Shown here: piece after piece, positions 44,346 through 52,658 of the stretch | Position numbering within the stretch: position 1 is the first letter of the stretch | How the letters are laid out: each line of letters starts with the position of its first letter | Origin: Chitinophaga eiseniae | GTDB taxonomy: Bacteria; Bacteroidota; Bacteroidia; Chitinophagales; Chitinophagaceae | Reading direction: 5' to 3' | Length of the DNA stretch: 64,000 nucleotides | Assembly (NCBI RefSeq): GCF_012641265.1 | Contig: NZ_JABAHZ010000006.1 | Span: 1-64,000 of the forward strand | Made by a program: the position numbers and the translations under genes | The notes under the pieces: generated by a model | What the model was told of the DNA's origin: nothing | Database searches by the model: none | Seen by the model: the letters and a program-made list of their open reading frames with translations, nothing else

Positions 44346-45581
44346 ATGACAACCCAGGAAAGCATATTTGAAATTTTTTCAGAAGAAACCCTGGCCGGAG
44401 TGGCCTACAAGAACAAATCCCTGAAGAGAGCCATTATCGACCATCTGGACCAGGCAGGCAACAGCACCATTACTGACTTAACCCTTGCCTTAAACATCAG
44501 TGTACCCAAAACCACCAGTCTCATTAATGAACTGGTCAGCGACGGCATCGTGAAAGATTACGGGAAAGACGACTCCAAAGGTGGGCGCAGGGCCAGCATG
44601 TATGGCCTGGTAGCGGAATCCGGATTTTTTATTGGCGTAGATATTAAGAATTTCTACGTGAACATTGGGTTGCTCGACTTTAAAAAGGAGCTGGTGACCT
44701 CGGAAATGCGGGTGCCCTTTACCCTGGCCAATACCCCCGAATCGTTTCACGACCTGATCCAGATTATCCTGCAGTTCATTAATAATGTAACAGTAGATAA
44801 GAAGAAGATCTTTGCGGCCTGCCTGAATCTCTCCGGGCGCATCAACAGCGAAAAAGGTTATAGTTACAGCTATTTCCACTTCAATGAAGAGCCCCTGAGC
44901 CAGATCGTGGAAAACGCCATCGGCATCAAAACTTTTGTGGAAAACGATTCCAGGGCGATGGCCTATGGGGAGTTTTACAACGGCACCGTACACGACGAAA
45001 AGAATGTATTGTTTCTCAACCTGGACTATGGTATCGGGTTGGGTATTATGATAGACGGGAAGATATACCGGGGTAAATCCGGCTTCAGTGGCGAGTTTGG
45101 CCATATTCCCATTTTTTCCAACGAACTGATTTGCCACTGTGGTAAAAAGGGTTGCCTGGAAACGGAAGCCTCCGGGCAGGCGCTGATCCGCATGTTCAAG
45201 GAAAGAATAGAGCAAGGCCATACCTCTAGCCTTTTGCACCAAAAGAAAATGCCGGAAAACCTGCGCGTATCCGACATTATACAGGCTACCATGAGTGAAG
45301 ATGTACTCTGTATAGAACTGATTGCGGAACTGGGCGAAAAAATAGGCCGCGGTATTTCCGTGCTGATCAATCTCTTTAACCCGGAACTGGTGATCATTGG
45401 CGGTACCCTGGCTGAAACGGGCGACTATATACGCCTGCCCATCCGCAGTGCCCTCAATAAATATTCGCTTAGCCTGGTGAATAACGATACCCAGCTGCGT
45501 ATGTCCAAACTGCACGAAAAAGCCGGTATTATTGGTGGTTGCCTGATTGCACGACACAATCTCCTGTCTTTTAATAAATAA
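44346..45581 (+). CDS. ROK-family transcriptional regulator (NagC/XylR type)
   Basis: 411 residues. An N-terminal winged helix-turn-helix (about 25-80: LKRAIIDHLDQAGNSTITDL, ALNISVPKTTSLINELVSDG) precedes a ROK sugar-kinase-like domain (about 90-400). The ROK zinc site is complete: GHIPIFSNELICHCGKKGCL. The domain also carries the ENDSRAMAYGE segment that contacts sugars in NagC-like proteins. NagC-type repressors respond to amino-sugar phosphates. The gene is divergent from the AGE epimerase gene, with repeated AT-rich words in the 159-base gap, so it most likely controls the polysaccharide locus. A zinc-carrying ROK domain fused to a DNA-binding domain is a regulator, not a kinase. Confidence 0.92.
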   Translation: MTTQESIFEIFSEETLAGVAYKNKSLKRAIIDHLDQAGNSTITDLTLALNISVPKTTSLINELVSDGIVKDYGKDDSKGGRRASMYGLVAESGFFIGVDIKNFYVNIGLLDFKKELVTSEMRVPFTLANTPESFHDLIQIILQFINNVTVDKKKIFAACLNLSGRINSEKGYSYSYFHFNEEPLSQIVENAIGIKTFVENDSRAMAYGEFYNGTVHDEKNVLFLNLDYGIGLGIMIDGKIYRGKSGFSGEFGHIPIFSNELICHCGKKGCLETEASGQALIRMFKERIEQGHTSSLLHQKKMPENLRVSDIIQATMSEDVLCIELIAELGEKIGRGISVLINLFNPELVIIGGTLAETGDYIRLPIRSALNKYSLSLVNNDTQLRMSKLHEKAGIIGGCLIARHNLLSFNK

Positions 45582-45600
45582 TTACATCAGCGGTCATTAT

Positions 45601-45618
45601 TTTTTAAATTATTTTATT
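45601..45618. repeat. AT-rich repeat copy 2 ahead of the secreted-protein gene
   Basis: An exact copy of the 18-base sequence at 44189-44206, lying 54 bases before the next gene's ATG. A shared site would place this gene under the same control as the locus. Confidence 0.45.
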
Positions 45619-45671
45619 AAGTTTGTTTCGATTAATAATAATATTAACTATTCATCGCAACAAATTCCCGC

Positions 45672-46874
45672 ATGTTAAAGACGAGTATATCAACCACCGG
45701 AAAAAAAGCTTTGTTATTGAGTTGTGCCCTGGTAACCGGCTACCTGGCACACGCGCAGCAGGTGACTGCCGCTTTGAACAATGTCATTAAAAATACGCCG
45801 CAGGGGCATACCATGCAGGTACCCGGCTTACTCAGTGAACAGATACCGGCACTCCCCTACCAGAAAATTGTATTACCTGGCCCCCAGTTCCTGATCTCAG
45901 ATGACCCGGAATATATTCGTGTACCCGAAGGCGTGGCCCTGAGAGAACCCGTGCAACCCGGATCGGTAAGATTATACCTGTACAACGTAAACGGCGTGCA
46001 GGAACCGGAAAAAATGGATCGTAAAATAGCCGCCGTGATTAAAAATACCGGCAGCCAACCCATGCATATCCGCATGCTGAAATATTCCTCCCAGAAGCCG
46101 ACCACGAATTACTTCTTTGCAGGCAAACAGGGACTGGCCGACTTCTTTCAATCGCAGCCGGAAACTGTAGCCCGTGAAGTAAAGCCCGGCGCCTCCATCT
46201 GCCTGGATCCTAAACAGGATAAGGCAGTGGTAAAGTATGATGAACTAGTGCACGGCTTCTATGAATTTGTGATTGACCAGCCCGGTGAAATCAGCATCGT
46301 ACAAACCGACCTGAAAACGCCGGCTACCGTAGCTGCTGCCCGTGTAAAAAATGCCCTTGCCACCAAACAATATGCAGGCGCCGGCCGCGGTACCTACGGC
46401 ATCAGCAACTATCGCATCATCGTAAAAGATACGCTCGACACCAAAAATGGTCTGACACAAGTACTGGTAGCCGACGGCGAAAAAGATCCCTGGGTAATCG
46501 GAAAAGAAGCCACTACCGGCGAACTGAAAAGCCTGGACGGTAACTACGGCATCTTCTACAATATAGAGCTGTCATGGAAAAGCACCGATGGGAAAGCACT
46601 GGCGCTCATGACCTGGAACCCACGGGGCGACAATGGCCAATGGTGTGGCGGTATGGCCAACACCATGGTAGTAAGTGGCGGCAAATTTAAAGAAGGCGTG
46701 ATACAATTGCCCAGCAACCAATTGGTAACCACCAAAGCGCCCGAAGCCATCCTCATCCAGGTATTTACGCCTCCCGCCGGCGGTGGCGTTCAGAAAGTAC
46801 ATTTCACCTACTCCCCTCCGGGAGCTTCCTGTTTACCAACACCGCTGGTACTGGTGCCGGTTGACCTGAAATAA
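45672..46874 (+). CDS. Secreted protein of unknown function next to the locus regulator
   Basis: 400 residues with a signal peptide (about 1-29, VTGYLAHAQ). The mature part appears all-beta. It opens with a segment PGPQFLISDDPEYIRVPEG and a strand SVRLYLYNVNG, continues with KIAAVIKNTGSQPMHIRML, and near 270-320 has WVIGKEATTGELKSLDGNYG and MTWNPRGDNGQWCGGM. I have a faint impression of similarity to secreted copper-amine-oxidase-N-terminal-type proteins, but no defined family can be claimed. No catalytic motif is visible. It follows the ROK regulator by 91 bases on the same strand and shares an 18-base upstream sequence with it, so it may be part of the regulon. Confidence 0.7.
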   Translation: MLKTSISTTGKKALLLSCALVTGYLAHAQQVTAALNNVIKNTPQGHTMQVPGLLSEQIPALPYQKIVLPGPQFLISDDPEYIRVPEGVALREPVQPGSVRLYLYNVNGVQEPEKMDRKIAAVIKNTGSQPMHIRMLKYSSQKPTTNYFFAGKQGLADFFQSQPETVAREVKPGASICLDPKQDKAVVKYDELVHGFYEFVIDQPGEISIVQTDLKTPATVAAARVKNALATKQYAGAGRGTYGISNYRIIVKDTLDTKNGLTQVLVADGEKDPWVIGKEATTGELKSLDGNYGIFYNIELSWKSTDGKALALMTWNPRGDNGQWCGGMANTMVVSGGKFKEGVIQLPSNQLVTTKAPEAILIQVFTPPAGGGVQKVHFTYSPPGASCLPTPLVLVPVDLK

Positions 46875-46896
46875 TCCTTCCGCTTTACTATATACC

Positions 46897-46933
46897 AAAA
46901 AGTTGCAGCCGAAAACGACTGCAACTTTTTTTG
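46897..46933. terminator. Bidirectional terminator between convergent genes
   Basis: AAAAAGTTGCAG (46897-46908) and CTGCAACTTTTT (46919-46930) form a perfect 12-bp stem with T-runs leading out on both strands. It separates the secreted-protein gene from the sulfatase gene. Confidence 0.85.
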
Positions 46934-46941
46934 TTGTTCAC

Positions 46942-48483
46942 TTAATGCGTCGATACCAACGTATCCGGGTAAGGCACCGGCTTGCCGGTAGCCTTATACA
47001 GCGGCATTTGCCCCTTGCGCTGCTTCAGCTGTTGGGTTAGCAGTACAGCCAGTTCCCGGGTTTTATGAGGATATTCCGCAGCTACATTATGCGCTTCATG
47101 GATATCTTCTTCCAGGTTATACAACTCCAAACGTTGCTGTTTTTCGCGATACACCAGTTTCCATTTACCCTGCCGGATGGCGGTTAACCAGGCATTATCG
47201 TCGCCCAGCGCGCCGCCGGTCCAGTCGTTGGGGAAGTTCCATACCAGTGCCCGGGTAGTATCCCGCAACGCGGGATTTTTGAGGAATGGTACGATACTGC
47301 GTCCATCAATGGTTTGCACGGTTTTATACGATTTGATACCGGCCCATTCCAGGATAGTAGGATAGAAATCTTCCATGATCATATACTGGCTATTTATAGA
47401 CCCGGGTGTGGTAACGCCATTCCAGCGCACGATCATCGGTTCCCTTACGCCGCCTTCGTACAGGGAGCCTTTACCGCCCCGCAGCGGGTAGTTCTGCGTA
47501 TTAGGGGCTCCCTGGCGGGGAGCGTGGGAAAAGCCCCCATTGTCGGACATGAATACAATGATGGTATTGTCCTTGAGACGATGTTGTTCCAGGTAATCCA
47601 TCAGCTCACCCAAACTCTGGTCCATACCCTCCACCAGGGCCGCGTACGCGGCTTCCGGTTTGGGCAATCCCATGTCCAGGTAGCGTTGAATAAAGCGATC
47701 GTCGGCATTATAAGGCAGGTGCACGGCGTAATGCGCCATATACAGGAAGAAGGGTTGTTGCTTCATCTGCGCCGTATCCATAGCCAGTATGGCTTCCTGG
47801 GTCAGGTCTTCCGTGAGGAAGGAATGATGCTTACGGTATTTGTCGAGCCCCGGCATTTCGGCCTGGAGAATGAATTTACCCGGCACCCGGCCAAAATCAT
47901 CTTCCGCCAGGTAAGAGGCGGGATGCCCTCCGGCGCTGCCGCCTATGTTTTTCACAAATCCCAGGTTGAGCGGATCGGCGCCCACCGTCTGATACGCACC
48001 GAAATGCGCTTTTCCACATTGAATGGTATAGTATCCATGCTGCTTCAGCAACTCGGGTAGCGGGGTGGCATATACGCTTCTTTCCTGTCCTGGTAAGGGT
48101 GATATCCCATTTACATTCCAGTCGGGAATGGTGAGCAGGCTATCGGCTCCATCTACTGCCTTATTCTTTAAGGAGGTCCAGTTACTCACGCGGTGCCGGG
48201 CCACGTTCATGCCGGTCATCAGGCTTACCCGGGAAGGCGTGCAAACTGAATGTGCATAGGCATTGGTAAACTTAGTGCCCACCCGGCAAAGCCGTCCCAT
48301 ATTAGGTGTATGAAATTTACGGTTGGCGGGAGTAATACTGTCCCAGAAAGGGACAGAAGTATCCTGCCATCCCATGTCGTCTACCAGGAAAAAGATGATG
48401 TTGGGTGATTTTTTCAGCTGGGCCCGGACAGTGAGTAAATAGCCGACAAACAGCCACGCTGTGAGTAAATAAACTTTCTTCAT
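46942..48483 (-). CDS. Sulfatase (arylsulfatase type) with formylglycine motif
   Basis: 513 residues from the ATG at 48483; an upstream in-frame start at 48549 would add 22 residues with no signal character, while the chosen start gives a normal signal peptide (to about residue 21, TVRAQ). The metal site begins with NIIFFLVDDMGWQD. The active-site motif SVCTPSRVSLMTG has Cys81 in CxPSR, the form converted to formylglycine by FGE. Further sulfatase landmarks are YYTIQCGKAHFG and TIIVFMSDNGGFSH, with GGKGSLYEGGVREPMIVRW near the centre. It hydrolyses sulfate esters, probably on a carbohydrate, in the periplasm. A matching FGE-like gene lies 23 kb away. It is divergent from the VOC gene, sharing a 132-base promoter region. 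Confidence 0.92.
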   Translation of the reverse strand: MKKVYLLTAWLFVGYLLTVRAQLKKSPNIIFFLVDDMGWQDTSVPFWDSITPANRKFHTPNMGRLCRVGTKFTNAYAHSVCTPSRVSLMTGMNVARHRVSNWTSLKNKAVDGADSLLTIPDWNVNGISPLPGQERSVYATPLPELLKQHGYYTIQCGKAHFGAYQTVGADPLNLGFVKNIGGSAGGHPASYLAEDDFGRVPGKFILQAEMPGLDKYRKHHSFLTEDLTQEAILAMDTAQMKQQPFFLYMAHYAVHLPYNADDRFIQRYLDMGLPKPEAAYAALVEGMDQSLGELMDYLEQHRLKDNTIIVFMSDNGGFSHAPRQGAPNTQNYPLRGGKGSLYEGGVREPMIVRWNGVTTPGSINSQYMIMEDFYPTILEWAGIKSYKTVQTIDGRSIVPFLKNPALRDTTRALVWNFPNDWTGGALGDDNAWLTAIRQGKWKLVYREKQQRLELYNLEEDIHEAHNVAAEYPHKTRELAVLLTQQLKQRKGQMPLYKATGKPVPYPDTLVSTH

Positions 48484-48558
48484 AACGTCTTTTTCAATTA
48501 GTTCACTGTTGGCGCGATAGGCGCCTTTTAATCGATCCCCTTTCCCCAAAAACCAATT

Positions 48559-48566
48559 TATATTTG
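48559..48566 (+). promoter_or_regulatory. Putative -7 box of the VOC protein gene
   Basis: TATATTTG matches TAnnTTTG exactly and lies 49 bases before the ATG at 48616. No clear -33 TTG is present at the usual distance. Confidence 0.4.
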
Positions 48567-48615
48567 CAGGAAGGAGCTACTCCAAAGATAATATCCACTT
48601 TTCAAATTTACGCAC

Positions 48616-49005
48616 ATGATAATTACGCACCTGGATCACCTGGTCATCACGGTAAAAAGTTTATCTGCTACCTGTGATTTCTACGCGAAAATATTAGGCA
48701 TGCAGATCATCACCTTTGGCGACAACCGTAAAGCATTGCGCTTTGGCCAGCAAAAAATAAATCTCCATGAGAAGGGCCGGGAGATTACGCCCATGGCCAC
48801 TTTCCCTACAATGGGCGCTGCTGATCTTTGCTTCATCGCGTCTACACCGGTAGAAAATGTATTACAGGAGCTACAAGATAATAATATACCGGTGCTTGAA
48901 GGAGGAATTGTAGAACGTACGGGCGCTACCGGAAAAATCCGTTCTGTTTATTTCCGCGATCCGGATGGAAACCTGTTGGAAGTGAGTAACTATATACTGC
49001 AATAA
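48616..49005 (+). CDS. VOC-family protein (GLOD5-like)
   Basis: 129 residues made of two beta-alpha-beta-beta-beta modules. The N-terminus ITHLDHLVITVKSLSATCDF holds His8, the middle has RFGQQKINLHEKG, and the end has VYFRDPDGNLLEVSNY with Glu122; these are the usual metal ligand positions of vicinal-oxygen-chelate proteins. The combination is typical of the glyoxalase-domain-containing protein 5 group, whose reaction is unknown. It could be a lyase, isomerase or dioxygenase-like enzyme. It is divergent from the sulfatase and precedes the second SusC gene by 472 bases, so no functional link is proved. Confidence 0.88.
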   Translation: MIITHLDHLVITVKSLSATCDFYAKILGMQIITFGDNRKALRFGQQKINLHEKGREITPMATFPTMGAADLCFIASTPVENVLQELQDNNIPVLEGGIVERTGATGKIRSVYFRDPDGNLLEVSNYILQ

Positions 49006-49477
49006 AACAAACGTCAGAAAATTTTTTTTATTAAAAAAACAACATATTTTTAACACGCTAATGAGATCATCCTTGCATTGTTATTGAATGGAAACCTTTA
49101 ACAAGGTCAGGAGAACCTATCAACAACGTACTGTTAATTAGTTTTTGCTTAGAGAATAAATGTCCGAAATCTGAAATCATAAAAAAGGAAATGGCATAAC
49201 AAAATCTGATACTACTAGCTGTAGTGTGTGTTTTTACTATTGTTTACAACCGGCCCAGCCCGCAACAGGAAAGCCTATGCATATAATGTAATGTAGCAAC
49301 ATCATTATTCATGTTTGTCACCCTGGTGACTCAGTCTTCCTCATACGTTTTCGCGCCGGCATTCACGTTAAATATTTGCTTTATGATCATGGATTTATCA
49401 TATTGTCAGGATTCCTATCCTTTCAACTGATAAGCCGGAAAGTTTTTTTTCAATCATATAAACCCAATCTAAACCGT
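49006..49477. other. Long AT-rich leader before the second SusC gene
   Basis: 472 bases between the VOC gene and the SusC ATG. No gene is supported. An open frame enters from 49376 but lacks a signal sequence before the true start. No complete -33/-7 pair is convincing; CATGTTTG near 49310 is one mismatch from TAnnTTTG. The length leaves room for an untranslated regulatory leader. Confidence 0.5.
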
Positions 49478-52400
49478 ATGAAAAAAGGTTTACTACTGTG
49501 GCTCTTACTGGCCATTGGTATGGTGCATGCTTTTGCCCAAACTCGAACGATTACAGGCAGGGTAACCGATGCCGCAGATGGACAGGTGCTTCCCGGCGTA
49601 TCTGTATTGATCAAGGGATCTAAAACAGGTGTAGTATCTGGACCTGATGGTAAGTTTTCTATCCAGGCAGATGGCGCCGGCAGCCTGGTATTTTCCTTTG
49701 TAGGCTATGAAACAAAGGAAGAAAAAATTGGCAGCCGCTCCAAGGTGAATGTAACGTTGGCGGGCAGCAACAAAATATTGAATGAAGTGCTGGTAACCGG
49801 TTACGGTGAATTAAAAAGAAAGGATGTTACTTCTTCTGTAACTGCCGTATCGGGCACACTCATTAACGAACGCCCTACCACCAGCTTCGACCAGGCTTTA
49901 ACCGGCCGTGCTGCCGGGGTGAGCATCAGCACCGGTTCTGGCGTACTGGGCGATGTGGTTAACATCCGTATCCGGGGGGTGAGTTCTATCAGCAACAGCA
50001 GCCAGCCATTGATCGTAGTGGATGGTATACCCATGAACATCAATACCAACTTAAACACCTTCAACAGTGGTAACGGTACCCGTTACAACCCGCTGTCCGA
50101 CATCAACCCGAACGACATTGCATCAGTAGACGTACTGAAAGATGCAGCCGCTACCGCTTTATATGGTTCCAGGGCAGCTGCCGGCGTGATCATCATCACC
50201 ACCAAAAGAGGTAAAGCAGGTGTTGTTTCTGTGAACTACAATGGTTATGTAGGCTGGAGCAAAGCAGGTAAACTGCCTAAATTGCTGAATGGCGACGATT
50301 TCAACGTCATACAAAATGAGAAAGCGGCCAACGCAACACCAGCCGGACAAACAGCGCCTATTATTGCCAAAGATATTGATGTAAATGGCGATGGTAAACC
50401 AGATCGCACTGACTGGTTAAAAGAAGTATTCCGTACAGGCGTTATACACAGCCACCAGTTATCCCTGAGCGGTGGCACAGAGAAAGCTAAATTTTATGCT
50501 TCCGGTGAATATTCTGATCAGCAGGGTATCATCCTTAGCAACCGCATGCGCAGGGGTGGTATGCGTGTAAACCTCGACGTTACACCTAAAACATGGTTGA
50601 AATCAGGCGTATCCCTCTATGCATCCAAAGCACTGAACAACGGGGTGCTGTCCGATACTTACCTGGCAGGGGCTACAGTTTCTGCTTACGGCGCTATGCC
50701 TAACGTACCGGTATATGATAAAAACGGCGACCTGTATATCAAAACGACTGTGAACGGAGACCTAGGCGATGGTAATAACACTATCAGCGCCGCCACCCGC
50801 GCCAGCCGCTTCTTCCACCCGCTCGCAGGGTTAACAATGGGTAGAAATGATAATACCTCTACCCGTCTTTTATCTTCTGCGTATGTAGAAGTTGAACCTA
50901 TCGCCGGCTTAAAAATCACTTCCCGCTTTGGTGTTGATTTCATCCAGAACTTTGAAGATCAATACAGCGGTCCATTACTGTCTGGCAACGGTTTTAACCT
51001 GAATGGCCTGGTACAGGAAAACCTGCTCAGGCAAAACCAGTGGAGCTGGACTAACTACGCCACCTATACGAAGAGTTTTAATAAAGTGCATTTTATCAAT
51101 GCTACCGTAGGTATAGAATCTCAATATGCGCAAACCCGGCAATTATATACCGGGCAGGCTAACCTGGCAGATTCTTACTTTAAGGAAATATACGATGGTC
51201 TGTATGCCGGTACCGATAACAGCTATACCGGTGGTGATAATAGATCAAATGCATTCGATTCTTACTTCGGTAAAATCGGTTATAACTACGGTTCCAAATA
51301 TTACGTTGATGCGACCCTGAGAGCAGATGCCTACTCAGATTTCGGTATCAACAACCGCCGGGGTTATTTCCCGGGTGTATCTGCCGGATGGAGAATATCT
51401 GAAGAAAATTTCTTCAAGGGCAATATCAGTTTTGTAAACGACCTGAAGCTCCGCGCCAGCTATGGCATGGTAGGTAATTCCAACATCAAGGCCTATGCTT
51501 ATAGAACCCTGTATGGCGGCGGTAACTATGCTGATGCCAACGGCTTCTCCCTGTACCAGGTGGGTGACCCCAACCTGAAATGGGAAACTTCTAAAAACCT
51601 GGACTTTGGACTGGACGCCAGCTTCCTGAAAAACAGGATTACCGTTACTTTTGACTACTTCCGGAATAATATTGATAACCTGATCCTGGATGCTCCTATC
51701 CTGGCTACCGTTGGTACACCATGGGATCATATTAACAATACACCAGGATCTATCCTGACCACCAACATCGGTTCGATGAGAAACACAGGCCAGGAGTTAA
51801 CCATCAATACCAGTAACATCCACACCAAAGATTTCAGTTGGAATACCAGCTTCAACATTACGTTTATCAAGAACGTCGTTACGCACACAGCAGATGGAAC
51901 TGACATTACCAGGGGTAATAACAGGGCCAGCGTGGGCAGACCATTGGGTGTATTCCGCCTGATTAAATGGGGTGGTGTAAATCCTGAAAATGGATTCCCG
52001 ATGTACTACAATGCCAACAACGAACTGGTAATGTACAATCCTGGTCCTGGCGTAGCCAACAGGTGGACTACTCCTGATGGTAGCAAACCGATGAATCCCA
52101 TCACTTCCAATGATGCCCAGTACATGGACAAATCCGGTTACCCTACCTTCTACGGTGGGTTGAACAATACCTTTAGCTACAAGGGCATAGACCTAAGCAT
52201 CTTCCTGCAATACAGCGGTGGCAACTACCTGTACAACGCTGCCAGAGCGGGTGGTATGAGCAACCTCTTTACCAACAACATGGAAGAGATCAAAGACAGG
52301 TGGACACCCGACAACAAAAACACTGATGTACCTAAACTGTTTCTGGGCAACACCGTTATCACACAGGCATCTACCCGGTGGCTGGAAAAAGGTGATTTTC

Positions 52401-52633
52401 TGAGAGCCCGCGAAATCAGCCTGGGATATACTTTCCCTGGTATCAAGCAAAAACTGGGTGTTAACAGTCTCCGTGTATATGGACTGGTACAGAATGCGTT
52501 CGTGATCACAAAATATAAAGGCACCGATCCGGAAGTAAACACCAACCGCGACAGCAACATCAACTATGGCGTGGATGCCAGAGCAGTGCCATTGCCCAGG
52601 ATATTTACCCTTGGTTTAAATGTTGGCTTCTAA
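49478..52633 (+). CDS. SusC/RagA-family TonB-linked outer-membrane transporter
   Basis: 1051 residues from the ATG at 49478, where a typical signal peptide begins (KKGLLLWLLLAIGMVHAFAQ). An in-frame start 102 bases upstream is rejected because it would bury the signal. The carboxypeptidase-regulatory-like domain (about 22-105) leads to NEVLVTGYGELKRKDVTSSV and the plug signature DVLKDAAATALYGSRAAAGV. The barrel ends in VGF. It would carry oligosaccharides with the SusD partner encoded 25 bases downstream. No glycoside hydrolase, sulfatase or regulator lies on the same strand, so the substrate cannot be inferred from neighbours, although a sulfatase gene sits 1 kb upstream in the opposite direction. 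Confidence 0.95.
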   Translation: MKKGLLLWLLLAIGMVHAFAQTRTITGRVTDAADGQVLPGVSVLIKGSKTGVVSGPDGKFSIQADGAGSLVFSFVGYETKEEKIGSRSKVNVTLAGSNKILNEVLVTGYGELKRKDVTSSVTAVSGTLINERPTTSFDQALTGRAAGVSISTGSGVLGDVVNIRIRGVSSISNSSQPLIVVDGIPMNINTNLNTFNSGNGTRYNPLSDINPNDIASVDVLKDAAATALYGSRAAAGVIIITTKRGKAGVVSVNYNGYVGWSKAGKLPKLLNGDDFNVIQNEKAANATPAGQTAPIIAKDIDVNGDGKPDRTDWLKEVFRTGVIHSHQLSLSGGTEKAKFYASGEYSDQQGIILSNRMRRGGMRVNLDVTPKTWLKSGVSLYASKALNNGVLSDTYLAGATVSAYGAMPNVPVYDKNGDLYIKTTVNGDLGDGNNTISAATRASRFFHPLAGLTMGRNDNTSTRLLSSAYVEVEPIAGLKITSRFGVDFIQNFEDQYSGPLLSGNGFNLNGLVQENLLRQNQWSWTNYATYTKSFNKVHFINATVGIESQYAQTRQLYTGQANLADSYFKEIYDGLYAGTDNSYTGGDNRSNAFDSYFGKIGYNYGSKYYVDATLRADAYSDFGINNRRGYFPGVSAGWRISEENFFKGNISFVNDLKLRASYGMVGNSNIKAYAYRTLYGGGNYADANGFSLYQVGDPNLKWETSKNLDFGLDASFLKNRITVTFDYFRNNIDNLILDAPILATVGTPWDHINNTPGSILTTNIGSMRNTGQELTINTSNIHTKDFSWNTSFNITFIKNVVTHTADGTDITRGNNRASVGRPLGVFRLIKWGGVNPENGFPMYYNANNELVMYNPGPGVANRWTTPDGSKPMNPITSNDAQYMDKSGYPTFYGGLNNTFSYKGIDLSIFLQYSGGNYLYNAARAGGMSNLFTNNMEEIKDRWTPDNKNTDVPKLFLGNTVITQASTRWLEKGDFLRAREISLGYTFPGIKQKLGVNSLRVYGLVQNAFVITKYKGTDPEVNTNRDSNINYGVDARAVPLPRIFTLGLNVGF

Positions 52634-52658
52634 TTGTTAGTGATTAAAAAAAAATGTT

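Noticed and set aside
44490-45557. A 355-codon open frame antisense to the ROK regulator gene
   Set aside because: The ROK protein has complete HTH and zinc motifs on the other strand; the antisense product shows no domain.
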